Assembly (NCBI GenBank): GCA_963710725.1
Contig: CAVQBJ010000008.1
Location: 744,001 to 808,000 of the forward strand
From: CAVQBJ01 sp963710725
Lineage (GTDB): Bacteria; Actinomycetota; Thermoleophilia; Solirubrobacterales; Solirubrobacteraceae
DNA: 64,000 nucleotides
Direction of reading: 5' to 3'
The translations under genes were made by a program, and so were the position numbers. Within the stretch, counting starts at the first letter, position 1, and every line of letters begins with the position of its first letter. The notes under the pieces were generated by a model. It did no database searches. It saw nothing but the letters and a program-made list of their open reading frames with translations, and was not told the DNA's origin. Of this stretch, positions 50,381 through 58,912 are shown one piece after another.

Positions 50381-52348
50381 ATGAGCGACGGCGTCGCCAG
50401 ACCGCTGGTCAACACCCAGGGCGTCGCGCCGATCGGGGCCAGCGCGTTCCCGCCGATCGCCGAGTACGCCTTCCTGTCGGACTGCGAGGTGACGGCGCTC
50501 GTCGCGCCCGGCGGCGCGATCGAATGGATGTGCCTGCCGCGCATGGACGGCCCGTCGATCTTCGGCGCGATGCTCGACCGCGCCGCCGGGAGCTTCCGTC
50601 TCGGCCCGGCCGACGTCACGGTGCCGGCCGGGCGACGCTACATCCCGGGGACGATGGTGCTCGAGACGACCTGGGGCACCCGCTCGGGCTGGCTGATCGT
50701 CCGCGACGTGCTGCTGATCGGGCCCTGGCACCACGAGCGCGAGCGCTCGGAGTCCCACCGCCGCGCCCCGACCGACTACGACGCCGATCACGTGCTGCTG
50801 CGCACGCTGCGCTGCGTCGACGGCAACGTCGAGGTGACGCTCGACTGCGAGCCGAAGTTCGACTACGGGCTCATCGAGGCGAGCTGGGAGTACTCCGGTG
50901 AGGCCTACGGCGAGGCGATGGCCACCGGCCCCGGCACCGACCTGCGGCTGCACCTGACGAGCGACCTGCGCCTCGGCTTCGAGGGCGGGCGCGCGCGGGC
51001 CCGGACGACGCTCAAGAACCAGGAGACCGCGTTCGTGGCCCTGTCCTGGACGACGCACGCCCCGCCCAAGACCTTCGACGAGGCCTACCGGCGGCTCGTG
51101 TTCACGACGAACTACTGGCACGAGTGGCTCGCCCAGGGCGAGTTCCCGGATCACCCCTGGCGCGGCTACCTGCAGCGCTCGGCGCTCACGCTGAAGGGGC
51201 TGACCTACGCGCCGACCGGCGCGCTGGTGGCCGCCGCGACGACCTCGCTGCCCGAGACCCCCGGCGGCGAGCGCAACTGGGACTACCGCTACAGCTGGAT
51301 CCGCGACTCGAGCTTCATGCTCTGGGGCCTGTACACGCTCGGCTTCGACTGGGAGGCCAACGACTTCTTCTACTTCGTCGCCGACGTCGCCGAGGGCGAG
51401 CAGCCACTGCAGGTGATGTACGGCATCGGCGGCGAGCGCCAGCTGACCGAGCGCACGCTCGATCACCTGTCGGGCTATGAGGGCGCGCGTCCGGTGCGCA
51501 CCGGCAACGGCGCGTTCGACCAGCAGCAGCACGACGTCTGGGGCATGGTGCTCGACTCGGTCTTCCTGCACACGAAGTCGCGCGACAGCCTGCCCGATCG
51601 CGTGTGGCCGACGCTCTGCCGCCAGGTCGAGGCGGCGATCGAGCACTGGCGCGAGCCCGACCGCGGGATCTGGGAGGTGCGCGGCGAGCCGAAGCACTTC
51701 GTCTCCTCCAAGCTGATGTGCTGGGTGGCCTGCGACCGCGGCGCGCGCCTGGCACTGCTGCGCGAGGACCTCGAGAAGGCGTCGCGCTGGCAGGCCGCCG
51801 CGGACGAGATCTGCGCCGACATCCTCGCCCGCGGCGTCGACGAGCGCGGCGTGTTCATCCAGCACTACGACACCACGGCACTCGACGCGTCCGTCCTGCT
51901 CGTGCCGATGGTCCGATTCCTGCCGCCCGAGGACGAGCGCGTGCGCCAGACGGTGCTCGCCATCGCCGACGAGCTCACCGTCGACGGCCTCGTGCTGCGC
52001 TACCGCGTCGAGGAGACCGACGACGGGCTCTCCGGCGAGGAGGGGACGTTCGCGATCTGCTCGTTCTGGCTCGTATCGGCGCTCTCGGAGATCGGCGAGG
52101 CGGCCCGCGCCCGCGACCTCTGCGAGAAGCTGCTGTCCTACGCGAGCCCACTCGACCTCTACGCCGAGGAGATCGACCCGCACTCGGGCCGCCACCTCGG
52201 CAACTTCCCCCAGGCGTTCACCCATCTGGCGCTCATCAACGCCGTCATGCACGTCATCCGCTCCGACGAGGACATCGTCGCCGCGCAGGAGTCGATCTCG
52301 GCGGCGATGAAGGCCCCCACCCTGCGGACCCGACCGAAGCCGAGCTGA
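50381..52348 (+). CDS. Glycoside hydrolase family 15 (glucoamylase/trehalase type)
   Basis: The 655-residue GH15 protein has an N-terminal beta-sandwich (about 30-270) starting FPPIAEYAFLSDCEVTALVA, then an (alpha/alpha)6 barrel: NWDYRYSWIRDSSFMLWGL carries the substrate-binding Arg/Asp, WEVRGEPKHFVSSKLMCWVA the general acid Glu, and YRVEETDDGLSGEEGTF the base. There is no signal peptide, so it acts on an internal glucan or trehalose. Position in the pentose phosphate operon between opcA and pgl suggests it releases glucose for this pathway. Actinobacterial GH15 members include trehalases; the sequence alone does not decide. Confidence 0.9.
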   Translation: MSDGVARPLVNTQGVAPIGASAFPPIAEYAFLSDCEVTALVAPGGAIEWMCLPRMDGPSIFGAMLDRAAGSFRLGPADVTVPAGRRYIPGTMVLETTWGTRSGWLIVRDVLLIGPWHHERERSESHRRAPTDYDADHVLLRTLRCVDGNVEVTLDCEPKFDYGLIEASWEYSGEAYGEAMATGPGTDLRLHLTSDLRLGFEGGRARARTTLKNQETAFVALSWTTHAPPKTFDEAYRRLVFTTNYWHEWLAQGEFPDHPWRGYLQRSALTLKGLTYAPTGALVAAATTSLPETPGGERNWDYRYSWIRDSSFMLWGLYTLGFDWEANDFFYFVADVAEGEQPLQVMYGIGGERQLTERTLDHLSGYEGARPVRTGNGAFDQQQHDVWGMVLDSVFLHTKSRDSLPDRVWPTLCRQVEAAIEHWREPDRGIWEVRGEPKHFVSSKLMCWVACDRGARLALLREDLEKASRWQAAADEICADILARGVDERGVFIQHYDTTALDASVLLVPMVRFLPPEDERVRQTVLAIADELTVDGLVLRYRVEETDDGLSGEEGTFAICSFWLVSALSEIGEAARARDLCEKLLSYASPLDLYAEEIDPHSGRHLGNFPQAFTHLALINAVMHVIRSDEDIVAAQESISAAMKAPTLRTRPKPS

Positions 52349-52358
52349 GCCCGGAACC

Positions 52359-53078
52359 GTGACCGAGGTTCACACCCTGTCCGACAGCGAGGCCGCCTGC
52401 GCCTTCGCCGCGGCCGAGATCGCGGCCGGCGTCGAGCGGGCGCTCGCCGAGCGCGGCATCGCCCACCTCGCGCTCGCCGGAGGCAACACGCCGCGCCGCG
52501 CCTACGAGCTGCTCGGCGGGCTGCTCGCCGACTGGAGCCAGGTCGAGGTGTGGTACGGCGACGAGCGCTGTGTCAGGCCCGACGATCCCGAGAGCAACCA
52601 CCGCATGGTGCTCGAGAGCCTCGTGGCCGCGATCGACGCCCACGGCACCCCGCCACCGCAGATCCACCGGATGCGGGGCGAGCTCGGCCCCGAGGCGGCG
52701 GCGCACGAATACGAGGTCCTCCTGCGCGAGCGCATCGCCGTCGGCGACGACGGGCTGCCGGCGCTCGACGTGTCGGTGCTCGGCCTCGGCCCCGACGGCC
52801 ACACCGCGTCGCTGTTCCCCGGCCACCGCGAGCTCGACGAGCTGCAGCGGCTGTGCCTGCCGGTGTACGGCTCGCCGAAGCCTCCGTCGCATCGCGTCAC
52901 GATGAGCCTGCCGGTGCTGCGGGCCGCACGCGCGACGCTGCTGCTCGCCCCGGGGGCCGAGAAGGCGCAGGCGCTCGGCCGCGTGCTGGCCGGACCCGAT
53001 CCGGCCACCCCCGCGAGCCTGCTCGGCGGCGATCGCCTGCACGTCATCACCGACGAGGCGGCGCACCCCTCGACGTGA
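52359..53078 (+). CDS. pgl: 6-phosphogluconolactonase
   Basis: Hydrolyses 6-phosphogluconolactone between Zwf and Gnd. The 239-residue DevB-type protein shows HLALAGGNTPRRAYELL, VEVWYGDERCVRPDDPESN, LGLGPDGHTASLFPG and APGAEKAQAL. The start is a GTG 10 bp after the GH15 gene. The next gene overlaps by 4 bp. Confidence 0.95.
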   Translation: MTEVHTLSDSEAACAFAAAEIAAGVERALAERGIAHLALAGGNTPRRAYELLGGLLADWSQVEVWYGDERCVRPDDPESNHRMVLESLVAAIDAHGTPPPQIHRMRGELGPEAAAHEYEVLLRERIAVGDDGLPALDVSVLGLGPDGHTASLFPGHRELDELQRLCLPVYGSPKPPSHRVTMSLPVLRAARATLLLAPGAEKAQALGRVLAGPDPATPASLLGGDRLHVITDEAAHPST

Positions 53079-53683
53079 GCGCCGCGGCGAACTCCGACCG
53101 GGTCGTGATCGTCCGCCACGCCGAGACCGAGTGGAGCGTCTCCGGCCGCCACACCGGTCGTACCGACATCGCGCTCACCGAGGGCGGCCGGCGGGTGGCG
53201 GTGGCGCTGCGCGCGCCGCTCGCCGACTGGACCTTCGCTCACGTGTTCTGCAGCCCGCTGCAGCGGGCGCGCGAGACGTGCGCGCTCGCCGGCTTCGAGC
53301 TCGTCGCACAGCTGCGCGGGGAGCTCGCGGAGTGGGACTACGGCGACTACGAAGGTCTCACGACCGCGCAGATCCGTGAGGAGCGCCCGGACTGGGACCT
53401 GTGGCGCGACGGCTGTCCCGGCGGCGAGCGGGCGGCCGACGTCGGCGCGCGCGTCGACCGCCTGCTCGCCGAGGTGCGAGCGGTGCACGGGAACGTCGCC
53501 TGCTTCGCTCACGGCCACGTGCTGCGCGTGCTCGGCGCCCGCTGGATCGGGCTGCCGCCGAGCGAGGGAGCGCTGCTCGCGCTCTCCACCGGCTCGATCG
53601 GCGTGCTGGGCGACGAGCGCGAGCACTCGGTGGTCTGGCGCTGGAACGACACCCGCGCCGCCGAGCACGTCGCCGGCCGCTGA
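53075..53683 (+). CDS. Histidine phosphatase family protein
   Basis: The 202-residue member of the phosphoglycerate mutase-like branch carries VIVRHAETEWSVSGRHTGRTDI with the phospho-His, then FCSPLQRARETC, the LAEWDYGDYEGLT segment and CFAHGHVLRVL with the second catalytic His. It is probably a sugar or sugar-phosphate phosphatase rather than a mutase (inference from the operon). The GTG start overlaps the pgl stop by 4 bp. It is the last gene of this operon; egtB begins 109 bp later. Confidence 0.9.
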   Translation: MSAAANSDRVVIVRHAETEWSVSGRHTGRTDIALTEGGRRVAVALRAPLADWTFAHVFCSPLQRARETCALAGFELVAQLRGELAEWDYGDYEGLTTAQIREERPDWDLWRDGCPGGERAADVGARVDRLLAEVRAVHGNVACFAHGHVLRVLGARWIGLPPSEGALLALSTGSIGVLGDEREHSVVWRWNDTRAAEHVAGR

Positions 53684-53792
53684 TTGGCGGTATTCGGACA
53701 ACGGGCGCGGCCGGAGGTGGCGCCTGTGTAATGTTGAGCGGCACGCGGAGACTGCTGCAGCGCGGGTCGCCGAGGCGACCTGGGACCAGCCC

Positions 53793-55190
53793 ATGGCCGC
53801 CCCCATCCGACAGGACGCTCCCCACACCGATGCCGTCGCCGCGAGCGACGTGCTCACCGGCCTCACCGAGGCCCGGGAGCGGACGCTCGCGCTCGTGGCC
53901 CCGATCGGCGACGCCGACCTCGAGCGCACGCATTCGAATCTCATGAGCCCGCTCGTGTGGGACCTCGGCCACATCGCCGCCTACGAGGACCTCTGGCTCG
54001 TGCACCGCCATGCCGGCGAGACGCTCCTGCATCCCGAGCTCGCCGCGCTCTACGACGCCTTCGAGACGCCGCGCGCCGTGCGCGGACAGATCGAGGTGCT
54101 CACCCGCGGGCCGGCCCTGGAGTACCTGAACGAGACGCGCGAACGCACCCGGCGCGCGATCGAGCGCCACGGCGTCGGCGAGGGGACGCTGCACGAGATG
54201 GTCATCCAGCACGAGCTCCAGCACAACGAGACGATGCTGCAGACGCTGGGCCTCGCGCGGCTGACGGGCGTCGGGCCCTTCGGCGACGACGCGGGCCGCG
54301 GCGCGGCGGGTCGCCGCCGCGGCGGCGGCGTCGCGGCCGCCACCGGCCTGGAGACCGTCGAGGTACCGTCCGGCCCGTTCGCGCTCGGCGCGCCCGACAT
54401 GCGCTTCTCCTACGACAACGAGCGTCCGCGCCACCCGGTGGCGCTGCCTGCCTTCCGCATCGGCCGCACGCCGGTCACGAACGCCACCTGGCTGAGCTTC
54501 GCCGAGGGTGGCGGCTACGAACGGCGCGAGTGGTGGAGCGACGAGGGCTGGGCCTGGAAGGAGGAGTACGACATCGAGCGACCAGGCGGATGGCGGACGC
54601 GGCCGCCGCCCGACGAGCACCCCGATGGCAGCGACGCGGTGCTCGGATGGCGAGGGGAGCCGGTGTACGAATGGCGGTGCGGGGCCTGGGAGCCGCTGCA
54701 TCCCGACCGACCGGTCGTCCACGTGTCCTGGTTCGAGGCCGACGCCTTCGCCCGCGCGCACGGAGCGCGATTGCCGACCGAGGCGGAGTGGGAGAAGGCA
54801 GCGACCTGGGAGCAGCGCACGGGGGCGACACGCGACTGGCCGTGGGGCGCCGAGCGCCCCACCGAAGCGCACGCGAACCTGTTCGAGAGCGCGATCTGCG
54901 GCACGGCGCTCGTCGGCTCGCACCCCGAGGGTGCCGCTCCGTGCGGAGCGCTCGGCATGATCGGCGACGTGTGGGAGTGGACGGCGACCGAGTTCCGGGG
55001 CTACCCGGGGTTCCAGGCCCACCCCTACCCGCAATACTCCGAGGTGTTCTTCGACCACGGGTACCGCTCGCTGCGCGGCGGCTCCTGGGCGACGAGCCGC
55101 GGGGTCGCGACGCCGACGTTTCGTAATTGGGACCTACCGATCCGCCGGCAGATATTCGCCGGCGTGCGCATAGCGAGGGACGCGAAATGA
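53793..55190 (+). CDS. egtB: Ergothioneine biosynthesis sulfoxide synthase EgtB
   Basis: Nonheme iron enzyme that couples hercynine to a cysteine-type thiol with O2. The 465-residue protein has an N-terminal DinB-like domain with iron ligands His60 (DLGHIAAYED), His140 and His144 (HELQHNE), then a C-terminal formylglycine-type sulfatase-modifying domain (VEVPSGPFALGAPDM, WEWTATEFRGYPGF, SLRGGSWATSRG). The ATG at 53793 gives the usual length. It overlaps egtD by 4 bp. egtA, egtC and egtE are not in the window, so thiol donor and final lyase are unknown. Confidence 0.94.
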   Translation: MAAPIRQDAPHTDAVAASDVLTGLTEARERTLALVAPIGDADLERTHSNLMSPLVWDLGHIAAYEDLWLVHRHAGETLLHPELAALYDAFETPRAVRGQIEVLTRGPALEYLNETRERTRRAIERHGVGEGTLHEMVIQHELQHNETMLQTLGLARLTGVGPFGDDAGRGAAGRRRGGGVAAATGLETVEVPSGPFALGAPDMRFSYDNERPRHPVALPAFRIGRTPVTNATWLSFAEGGGYERREWWSDEGWAWKEEYDIERPGGWRTRPPPDEHPDGSDAVLGWRGEPVYEWRCGAWEPLHPDRPVVHVSWFEADAFARAHGARLPTEAEWEKAATWEQRTGATRDWPWGAERPTEAHANLFESAICGTALVGSHPEGAAPCGALGMIGDVWEWTATEFRGYPGFQAHPYPQYSEVFFDHGYRSLRGGSWATSRGVATPTFRNWDLPIRRQIFAGVRIARDAK

Positions 55191-56191
55191 CCGTACCGAC
55201 CGACACCACCTGTCCGGGCACGCGCATTCGCGTGGACTCCTACCTCGGCGGCGGCCAGGAGCGCTCGCTCGCCGACGACGTCCTCGACGGCCTCACGCGC
55301 CCGTTCAAGGAACTGCCTCCGAAGCACTTCTACGACGCTCGCGGCGCCGAGCTGTTCGATCGCATCTGCGACCTGCCGGAGTACTACCCGACGCGCACCG
55401 AGCGGCTCATCCTCAACGAGCGCGCCGCCGACATCGCCGCGGCGACGGGCGCCGCCGAGCTCGTCGAGCTCGGGTCGGGCACGGCGGCCAAGACGCGGGT
55501 GCTGCTCGACGCGCTCCAGGACGCCGGCACGCTGCGCCGCTACGTGCCGCTCGACGTCACCGAGTCGATGGTCCGCGAGAGCGCCGAGGCACTCGTGCGC
55601 GAGTATCCGGATCTGCGGGTGCACGGGGTCATCGGCGACTTCGAGCGCCATCTCGACCAGGTGCCGGAGGCCGACGGGCCGCGCATCGTCGCCTTCCTCG
55701 GCGGCACGATCGGCAACTTCCCACCCGGCTCGCGGCGGCGCTTCCTGCGCCAGATCGCGCGGCTGCTCGGACCGGACGACTACCTGCTCATGGGCACCGA
55801 CCTCGTGAAGGACCCGGGTGTGCTCGAGGCGGCCTACGACGACGCCGAGGGCGTCACCGCCGAGTTCAACCGCAACGTCCTGCACGTGCTCAATCGCGAG
55901 CTCGACGCCGACTTCGACCCCGACGCGTTCGAGCACGTCGCGCTGTTCGACCTGCGCCACGAATGGATCGAGATGCGCCTTCGCGCGCGCGGCGCCCAGT
56001 CGGTGACGATCCGCGCGCTCGATCTGCCGGTCGAGTTCGAGCCCGGCGAGGAGATGCGGACTGAGATCAGCGCCAAGTTCACGCGCGTCCGCCTCACCGG
56101 CGACCTCGCGGCGGCCGGGCTCGAGCTCGTCGACTGGCTCACCGATCCCGACGAGCTGTTCGCCCTGTCGCTCTCGCGGCTGCGCACCTGA
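55187..56191 (+). CDS. egtD: L-histidine N-alpha-methyltransferase EgtD
   Basis: Trimethylates histidine to hercynine, the first committed step of ergothioneine synthesis. The 334-residue protein shows LPPKHFYDARGAELFDRICD, EYYPTRTERLIL, the SAM site LVELGSGTAAKTRVLLDAL, AFLGGTIGNFPP and LLMGTDLVKDP. The start overlaps the egtB stop (ATGA). The egtB-egtD pair is co-translated. Confidence 0.95.
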   Translation: MTVPTDTTCPGTRIRVDSYLGGGQERSLADDVLDGLTRPFKELPPKHFYDARGAELFDRICDLPEYYPTRTERLILNERAADIAAATGAAELVELGSGTAAKTRVLLDALQDAGTLRRYVPLDVTESMVRESAEALVREYPDLRVHGVIGDFERHLDQVPEADGPRIVAFLGGTIGNFPPGSRRRFLRQIARLLGPDDYLLMGTDLVKDPGVLEAAYDDAEGVTAEFNRNVLHVLNRELDADFDPDAFEHVALFDLRHEWIEMRLRARGAQSVTIRALDLPVEFEPGEEMRTEISAKFTRVRLTGDLAAAGLELVDWLTDPDELFALSLSRLRT

Positions 56192-56260
56192 GCTCCGGAC
56201 AGGACCCACGGGCCACGGCGGTAACGAGTCCCGTGCCGGTATAGAATCAGTGGTCTAGGC

Positions 56261-56315
56261 CCCGTGGAGTGCGACCGCCGGGGGATAAACCTGCCCGTGG
56301 AGTGCGACCGCCGGG
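56261..56315. promoter_or_regulatory. Two 22-bp direct repeats in the leader of the thiolase gene
   Basis: CCCGTGGAGTGCGACCGCCG continued by GG occurs at 56261-56282 and again at 56294-56315, an identical 22-mer with a 33-bp period (about three DNA turns). Each copy begins CCCG and ends CGGG. They lie between a possible -10 box (TAGAAT at 56242-56247) and the start at 56342. They are probably tandem operator sites or an RNA element; no regulator is identified. Confidence 0.65.
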
Positions 56316-56341
56316 CGTCATCACCGAAAGGAACTCATACC

Positions 56342-57505
56342 ATGCCTGAAGCCGTCATCGTCGACGCGATTCGGACGCCCGTCGGTCGCGCCTTCAAGGG
56401 CTCGCTCGCCACGCTGCGCCCCGACGAGACATTGGCCTTCGTCGTGGACGCGGTCCTCGAGCGCAACCCCGAGGTCGACCCGAGCACCGTCGAGGAGCTC
56501 GTGGCCGGCTGCGGCCTGCCCCAGGGCCTGCAGGCGAACAACATCGCCCGCATCGCCGTGCTGCTGTCCGACAAGCTCGGGCAGAACACGAACGGCTCGA
56601 CCGTGTCGCGCTACTGCGCGTCCGGCCTGGACGCGATTCGCATCGCGGCCAACAACGTCGTGGCCGGCCACGGCGACACCTACATCGCCGGCGGCGTCGA
56701 GTTCGTCTCGCGCTACAACGCCGCTCAGGAGGCCGCCCACCCCGAGGACCAGAACGAGCATCTCCAGGGCACGAACGGCACCCCGAACGCCTACATCGCG
56801 ATGGGCCTGACCGCCGAGAACGTGGCCGAGCGCTACGGGGTGACCCGCGAGCAGCAGGACGAGTACGCCCAGCGCTCGCAGGAGCGCGCGGTCGCCGCCC
56901 AGCAGAACGGCATCTTCGATCGGGAGATCGTCGCCGTGAAGCTTGCCGACGGCACCGAGGTGTCCAAGGACGATGGCCCGCGACCGAGCTCCACGCTCGA
57001 GAAGCTGGCGAGCCTGGAGCCGGCGTTCAAGCCGGACGGGACCGTCACCGCCGGCAACTCGTGCCCGCTCAACGACGGCGCCGCCGCGGCGATCGTCATG
57101 AGCGCGGAGAAGGCGCAGTCCCTCGGCCTGAAGCCCCGTGCGCGCATCATCACCGCGGCCACCTGGGGCAACGAGCCCGAGTACATGGGCGTCGCCCCGA
57201 TCGGCGCGATCAAGAAGGCGCTGCAGCGCGCCGGCATGACGATCGGCGACGTCGACATCGTCGAGCTCAACGAGGCGTTCGCGGCCCAGGTGCTGCCGAT
57301 CGCCGAGGAGGTCGGGTTCGGCCTGGACATCCTCAACCCGCACGGCGGCGCGATCGCCCTCGGCCACCCCTTCGGGATGACCGGCGTACGCATCATGACG
57401 ACGCTGCTGAACGACCTCGACACGCTCGACGGGACGATCGGGCTGGAGACGATGTGCGTCGCTCAGGGCCAGGGCGAGGCGATGCTCATCGAGCGCCTGA
57501 AGTAG
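56342..57505 (+). CDS. fadA: Acetyl-CoA acyltransferase (3-ketoacyl-CoA thiolase)
   Basis: The 387-residue thiolase contains AVIVDAIRTPVGRAF, SRYCASGLDAIRI with the nucleophilic Cys, VELNEAFAAQVLPI, NPHGGAIALGHPFGMTG and the terminal TMCVAQGQGEA. In the last motif the second catalytic Cys is C-V-A-Q-G-Q-G, as in FadA-type enzymes, in contrast to the CSGGGQG of the thiolase at 14-15 kb. It probably serves beta-oxidation. AAAGGA precedes the ATG. A strong GC hairpin follows the gene at 57533. Confidence 0.93.
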   Translation: MPEAVIVDAIRTPVGRAFKGSLATLRPDETLAFVVDAVLERNPEVDPSTVEELVAGCGLPQGLQANNIARIAVLLSDKLGQNTNGSTVSRYCASGLDAIRIAANNVVAGHGDTYIAGGVEFVSRYNAAQEAAHPEDQNEHLQGTNGTPNAYIAMGLTAENVAERYGVTREQQDEYAQRSQERAVAAQQNGIFDREIVAVKLADGTEVSKDDGPRPSSTLEKLASLEPAFKPDGTVTAGNSCPLNDGAAAAIVMSAEKAQSLGLKPRARIITAATWGNEPEYMGVAPIGAIKKALQRAGMTIGDVDIVELNEAFAAQVLPIAEEVGFGLDILNPHGGAIALGHPFGMTGVRIMTTLLNDLDTLDGTIGLETMCVAQGQGEAMLIERLK

Positions 57506-57532
57506 GCGCCGCAGCCCCGACGCACGCAGTGA

Positions 57533-57562
57533 GCGAGGGCCCGCCGCACGGCGGGCCCTCGC
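57533..57562 (+). terminator. GC-rich hairpin after fadA
   Basis: GCGAGGGCCCGCC (57533-57545) pairs perfectly with GGCGGGCCCTCGC (57550-57562) around a 4-nt loop. It lies 28 bp after the fadA stop in the gap between convergent genes, so it could terminate both. There is no T-run, as is common in GC-rich actinobacteria. Confidence 0.7.
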
Positions 57563-57607
57563 CAGGGGTGCCGGAGGCGGGGCCGCCCGGATCGTCTCCG
57601 GGAGCGG

Positions 57608-58207
57608 CTATCCGCCCGCGGCGATCTCAGACCGCAGCTCGCCGAGCACGGCGACGACCGGCTCGGGCTGGGGACCCGCGGACAGGCACTCGTCGATCAG
57701 CGCGACCGCCTCGTCGCGGCGCCCGAGCCGTCCGAGGACGGTGGCCTTGACCGAGACGATCTCCGCCACCCGGGTCGTCAGATCGCGCCCTTGCGGATCG
57801 CGCGCCTCGAGCGCGGCCAGGGCGTCCTCGCCGTATCCCGCCAGCCGCTCGAAGGCGTCGGTCGCCTCGCGCTCCCGGCCCAGGCGGCCCAGGATCGTCG
57901 CCTTCCCGAACAGCGCGAGCGCCGCCAGCTGGCGCCCCGTCGGGTCGGTGACGCCGGCCAGGAGCGTGGCGAGGATGTCGAGCAGCCCGAGGGCGGCGTC
58001 GGGGCGCGGCACGCTGGCCGCGTTCGCCGTCGAGAGGAGCACCGCGGCCGCGCCGGACGCGCCGTCGAGCCCCGCGCCGCTCTGGAGGTGCCCGCCGAGC
58101 GACTCACAGACGGCGATCGCCTCGTCGAGGTCGCCGATCCGCAGCAGCTCCTGCGCCCGCGCCGTGAGCGCCTCGATCGCGGGATCACGTGCGGCGTCGG
58201 GTCCCAC
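57608..58207 (-). CDS. Helical-repeat (TPR-like) protein of unknown function
   Basis: The 199-residue soluble protein is almost all helix, with TPR-like units such as RAQELLRIGDLDEAIAVCESL, FGKATILGRLGREREATDAFERL and VSVKATVLGRLGRRDEAVALIDECL. No enzyme motif is seen. It is the last gene of a minus-strand run starting at the acyl-CoA dehydrogenase, 14 bp after the zincin-like gene. A protein-binding role is likely from the fold only. Confidence 0.6.
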   Translation of the reverse strand: MGPDAARDPAIEALTARAQELLRIGDLDEAIAVCESLGGHLQSGAGLDGASGAAAVLLSTANAASVPRPDAALGLLDILATLLAGVTDPTGRQLAALALFGKATILGRLGREREATDAFERLAGYGEDALAALEARDPQGRDLTTRVAEIVSVKATVLGRLGRRDEAVALIDECLSAGPQPEPVVAVLGELRSEIAAGG

Positions 58208-58221
58208 GGGCCCGCGGCGGT

Positions 58222-58902
58222 CTAGAGGTCGAGCCGGCTCACGCCGAGCTCGTCGAACCCGACGTGGTGCGCGAGCTCATGGCGCACGGTCCGCGTGACC
58301 TGCGCGCGCAGCCGGTCGGCGTCATGCCCGAAGTCGCGGCGCAGCGTGTCGCGGAAGATGATGACCCGGTCGGGGTAGTTGTCGCGCGTCGCGCCGTCGC
58401 CCTGGTACAGGCCGTAGGCGCCGTGGCTCGCGCCGTCGTCGGACACCATCACGGCCACGTGCCCGAGGGCGTTGCGCAGCAGGTCGGGCAGGTCGTCGAG
58501 CGCGTCGCGCACCAGCTCGTCGAAGTCGTGGTCGTCGAGCGGGTCGAGCTCGAGGAACTCGCCCTCGGTCGGCTCGGCCCGCCCCCGCCCCGCAGGCGGG
58601 GCCAGGCCGGTGCCGGCGAGGCGCTCGGCCTGCAGCACGAGCGCGTCGAACTCCTGCTCGGACTGCGGGTCGTGCCAGCCGGCCATCCCGACCGCCGCGA
58701 ACGCGACGACGGCGAGGAAGGCGACGATGACCACGAACCCGATCGCGAGCTGCTCGATCGTGCGCAGCGGACCCGACGCGCTGAACCCCTGGGCGACGAC
58801 GACCACCACGAGGCCGAGCGACAGCGCGACGAGCGCCGCGAGCGCGACCCGCCTCCCCGACGCCGGTCGCGGCGTCCTCTGGGGCTCGATCGGCGCGGGC
58901 AT
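58222..58902 (-). CDS. Membrane-anchored zincin-like metallopeptidase family protein
   Basis: The 226-residue protein has two N-terminal hydrophobic helices (RVALAALVALSLGLVVVVV and LAIGFVVIVAFLAVVAFAAV), then a soluble domain with HELAHHVGFDE at the C-terminus, an HExxH zinc site with the following acidic residue. The family (metallopeptidase DUF1025-like) also has DNYPDRVIIFRDTLRRDF. Proteolysis is not shown for most members. The ATG at 58902 gives an 11-bp gap to the acyl-CoA dehydrogenase stop; an ATG at 58926 would overlap it. Confidence 0.78.
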   Translation of the reverse strand: MPAPIEPQRTPRPASGRRVALAALVALSLGLVVVVVAQGFSASGPLRTIEQLAIGFVVIVAFLAVVAFAAVGMAGWHDPQSEQEFDALVLQAERLAGTGLAPPAGRGRAEPTEGEFLELDPLDDHDFDELVRDALDDLPDLLRNALGHVAVMVSDDGASHGAYGLYQGDGATRDNYPDRVIIFRDTLRRDFGHDADRLRAQVTRTVRHELAHHVGFDELGVSRLDL

Positions 58903-58912
58903 GGGGAGCGAC

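Noticed and set aside
50111..52252. 713-codon minus-strand ORF opposite GH15
   Set aside because: It is the antisense of a clear GH15 gene in a GC-rich genome. Its composition is Arg/Ala/Gly/Val/His-rich without motifs, and it has no ribosome binding site.
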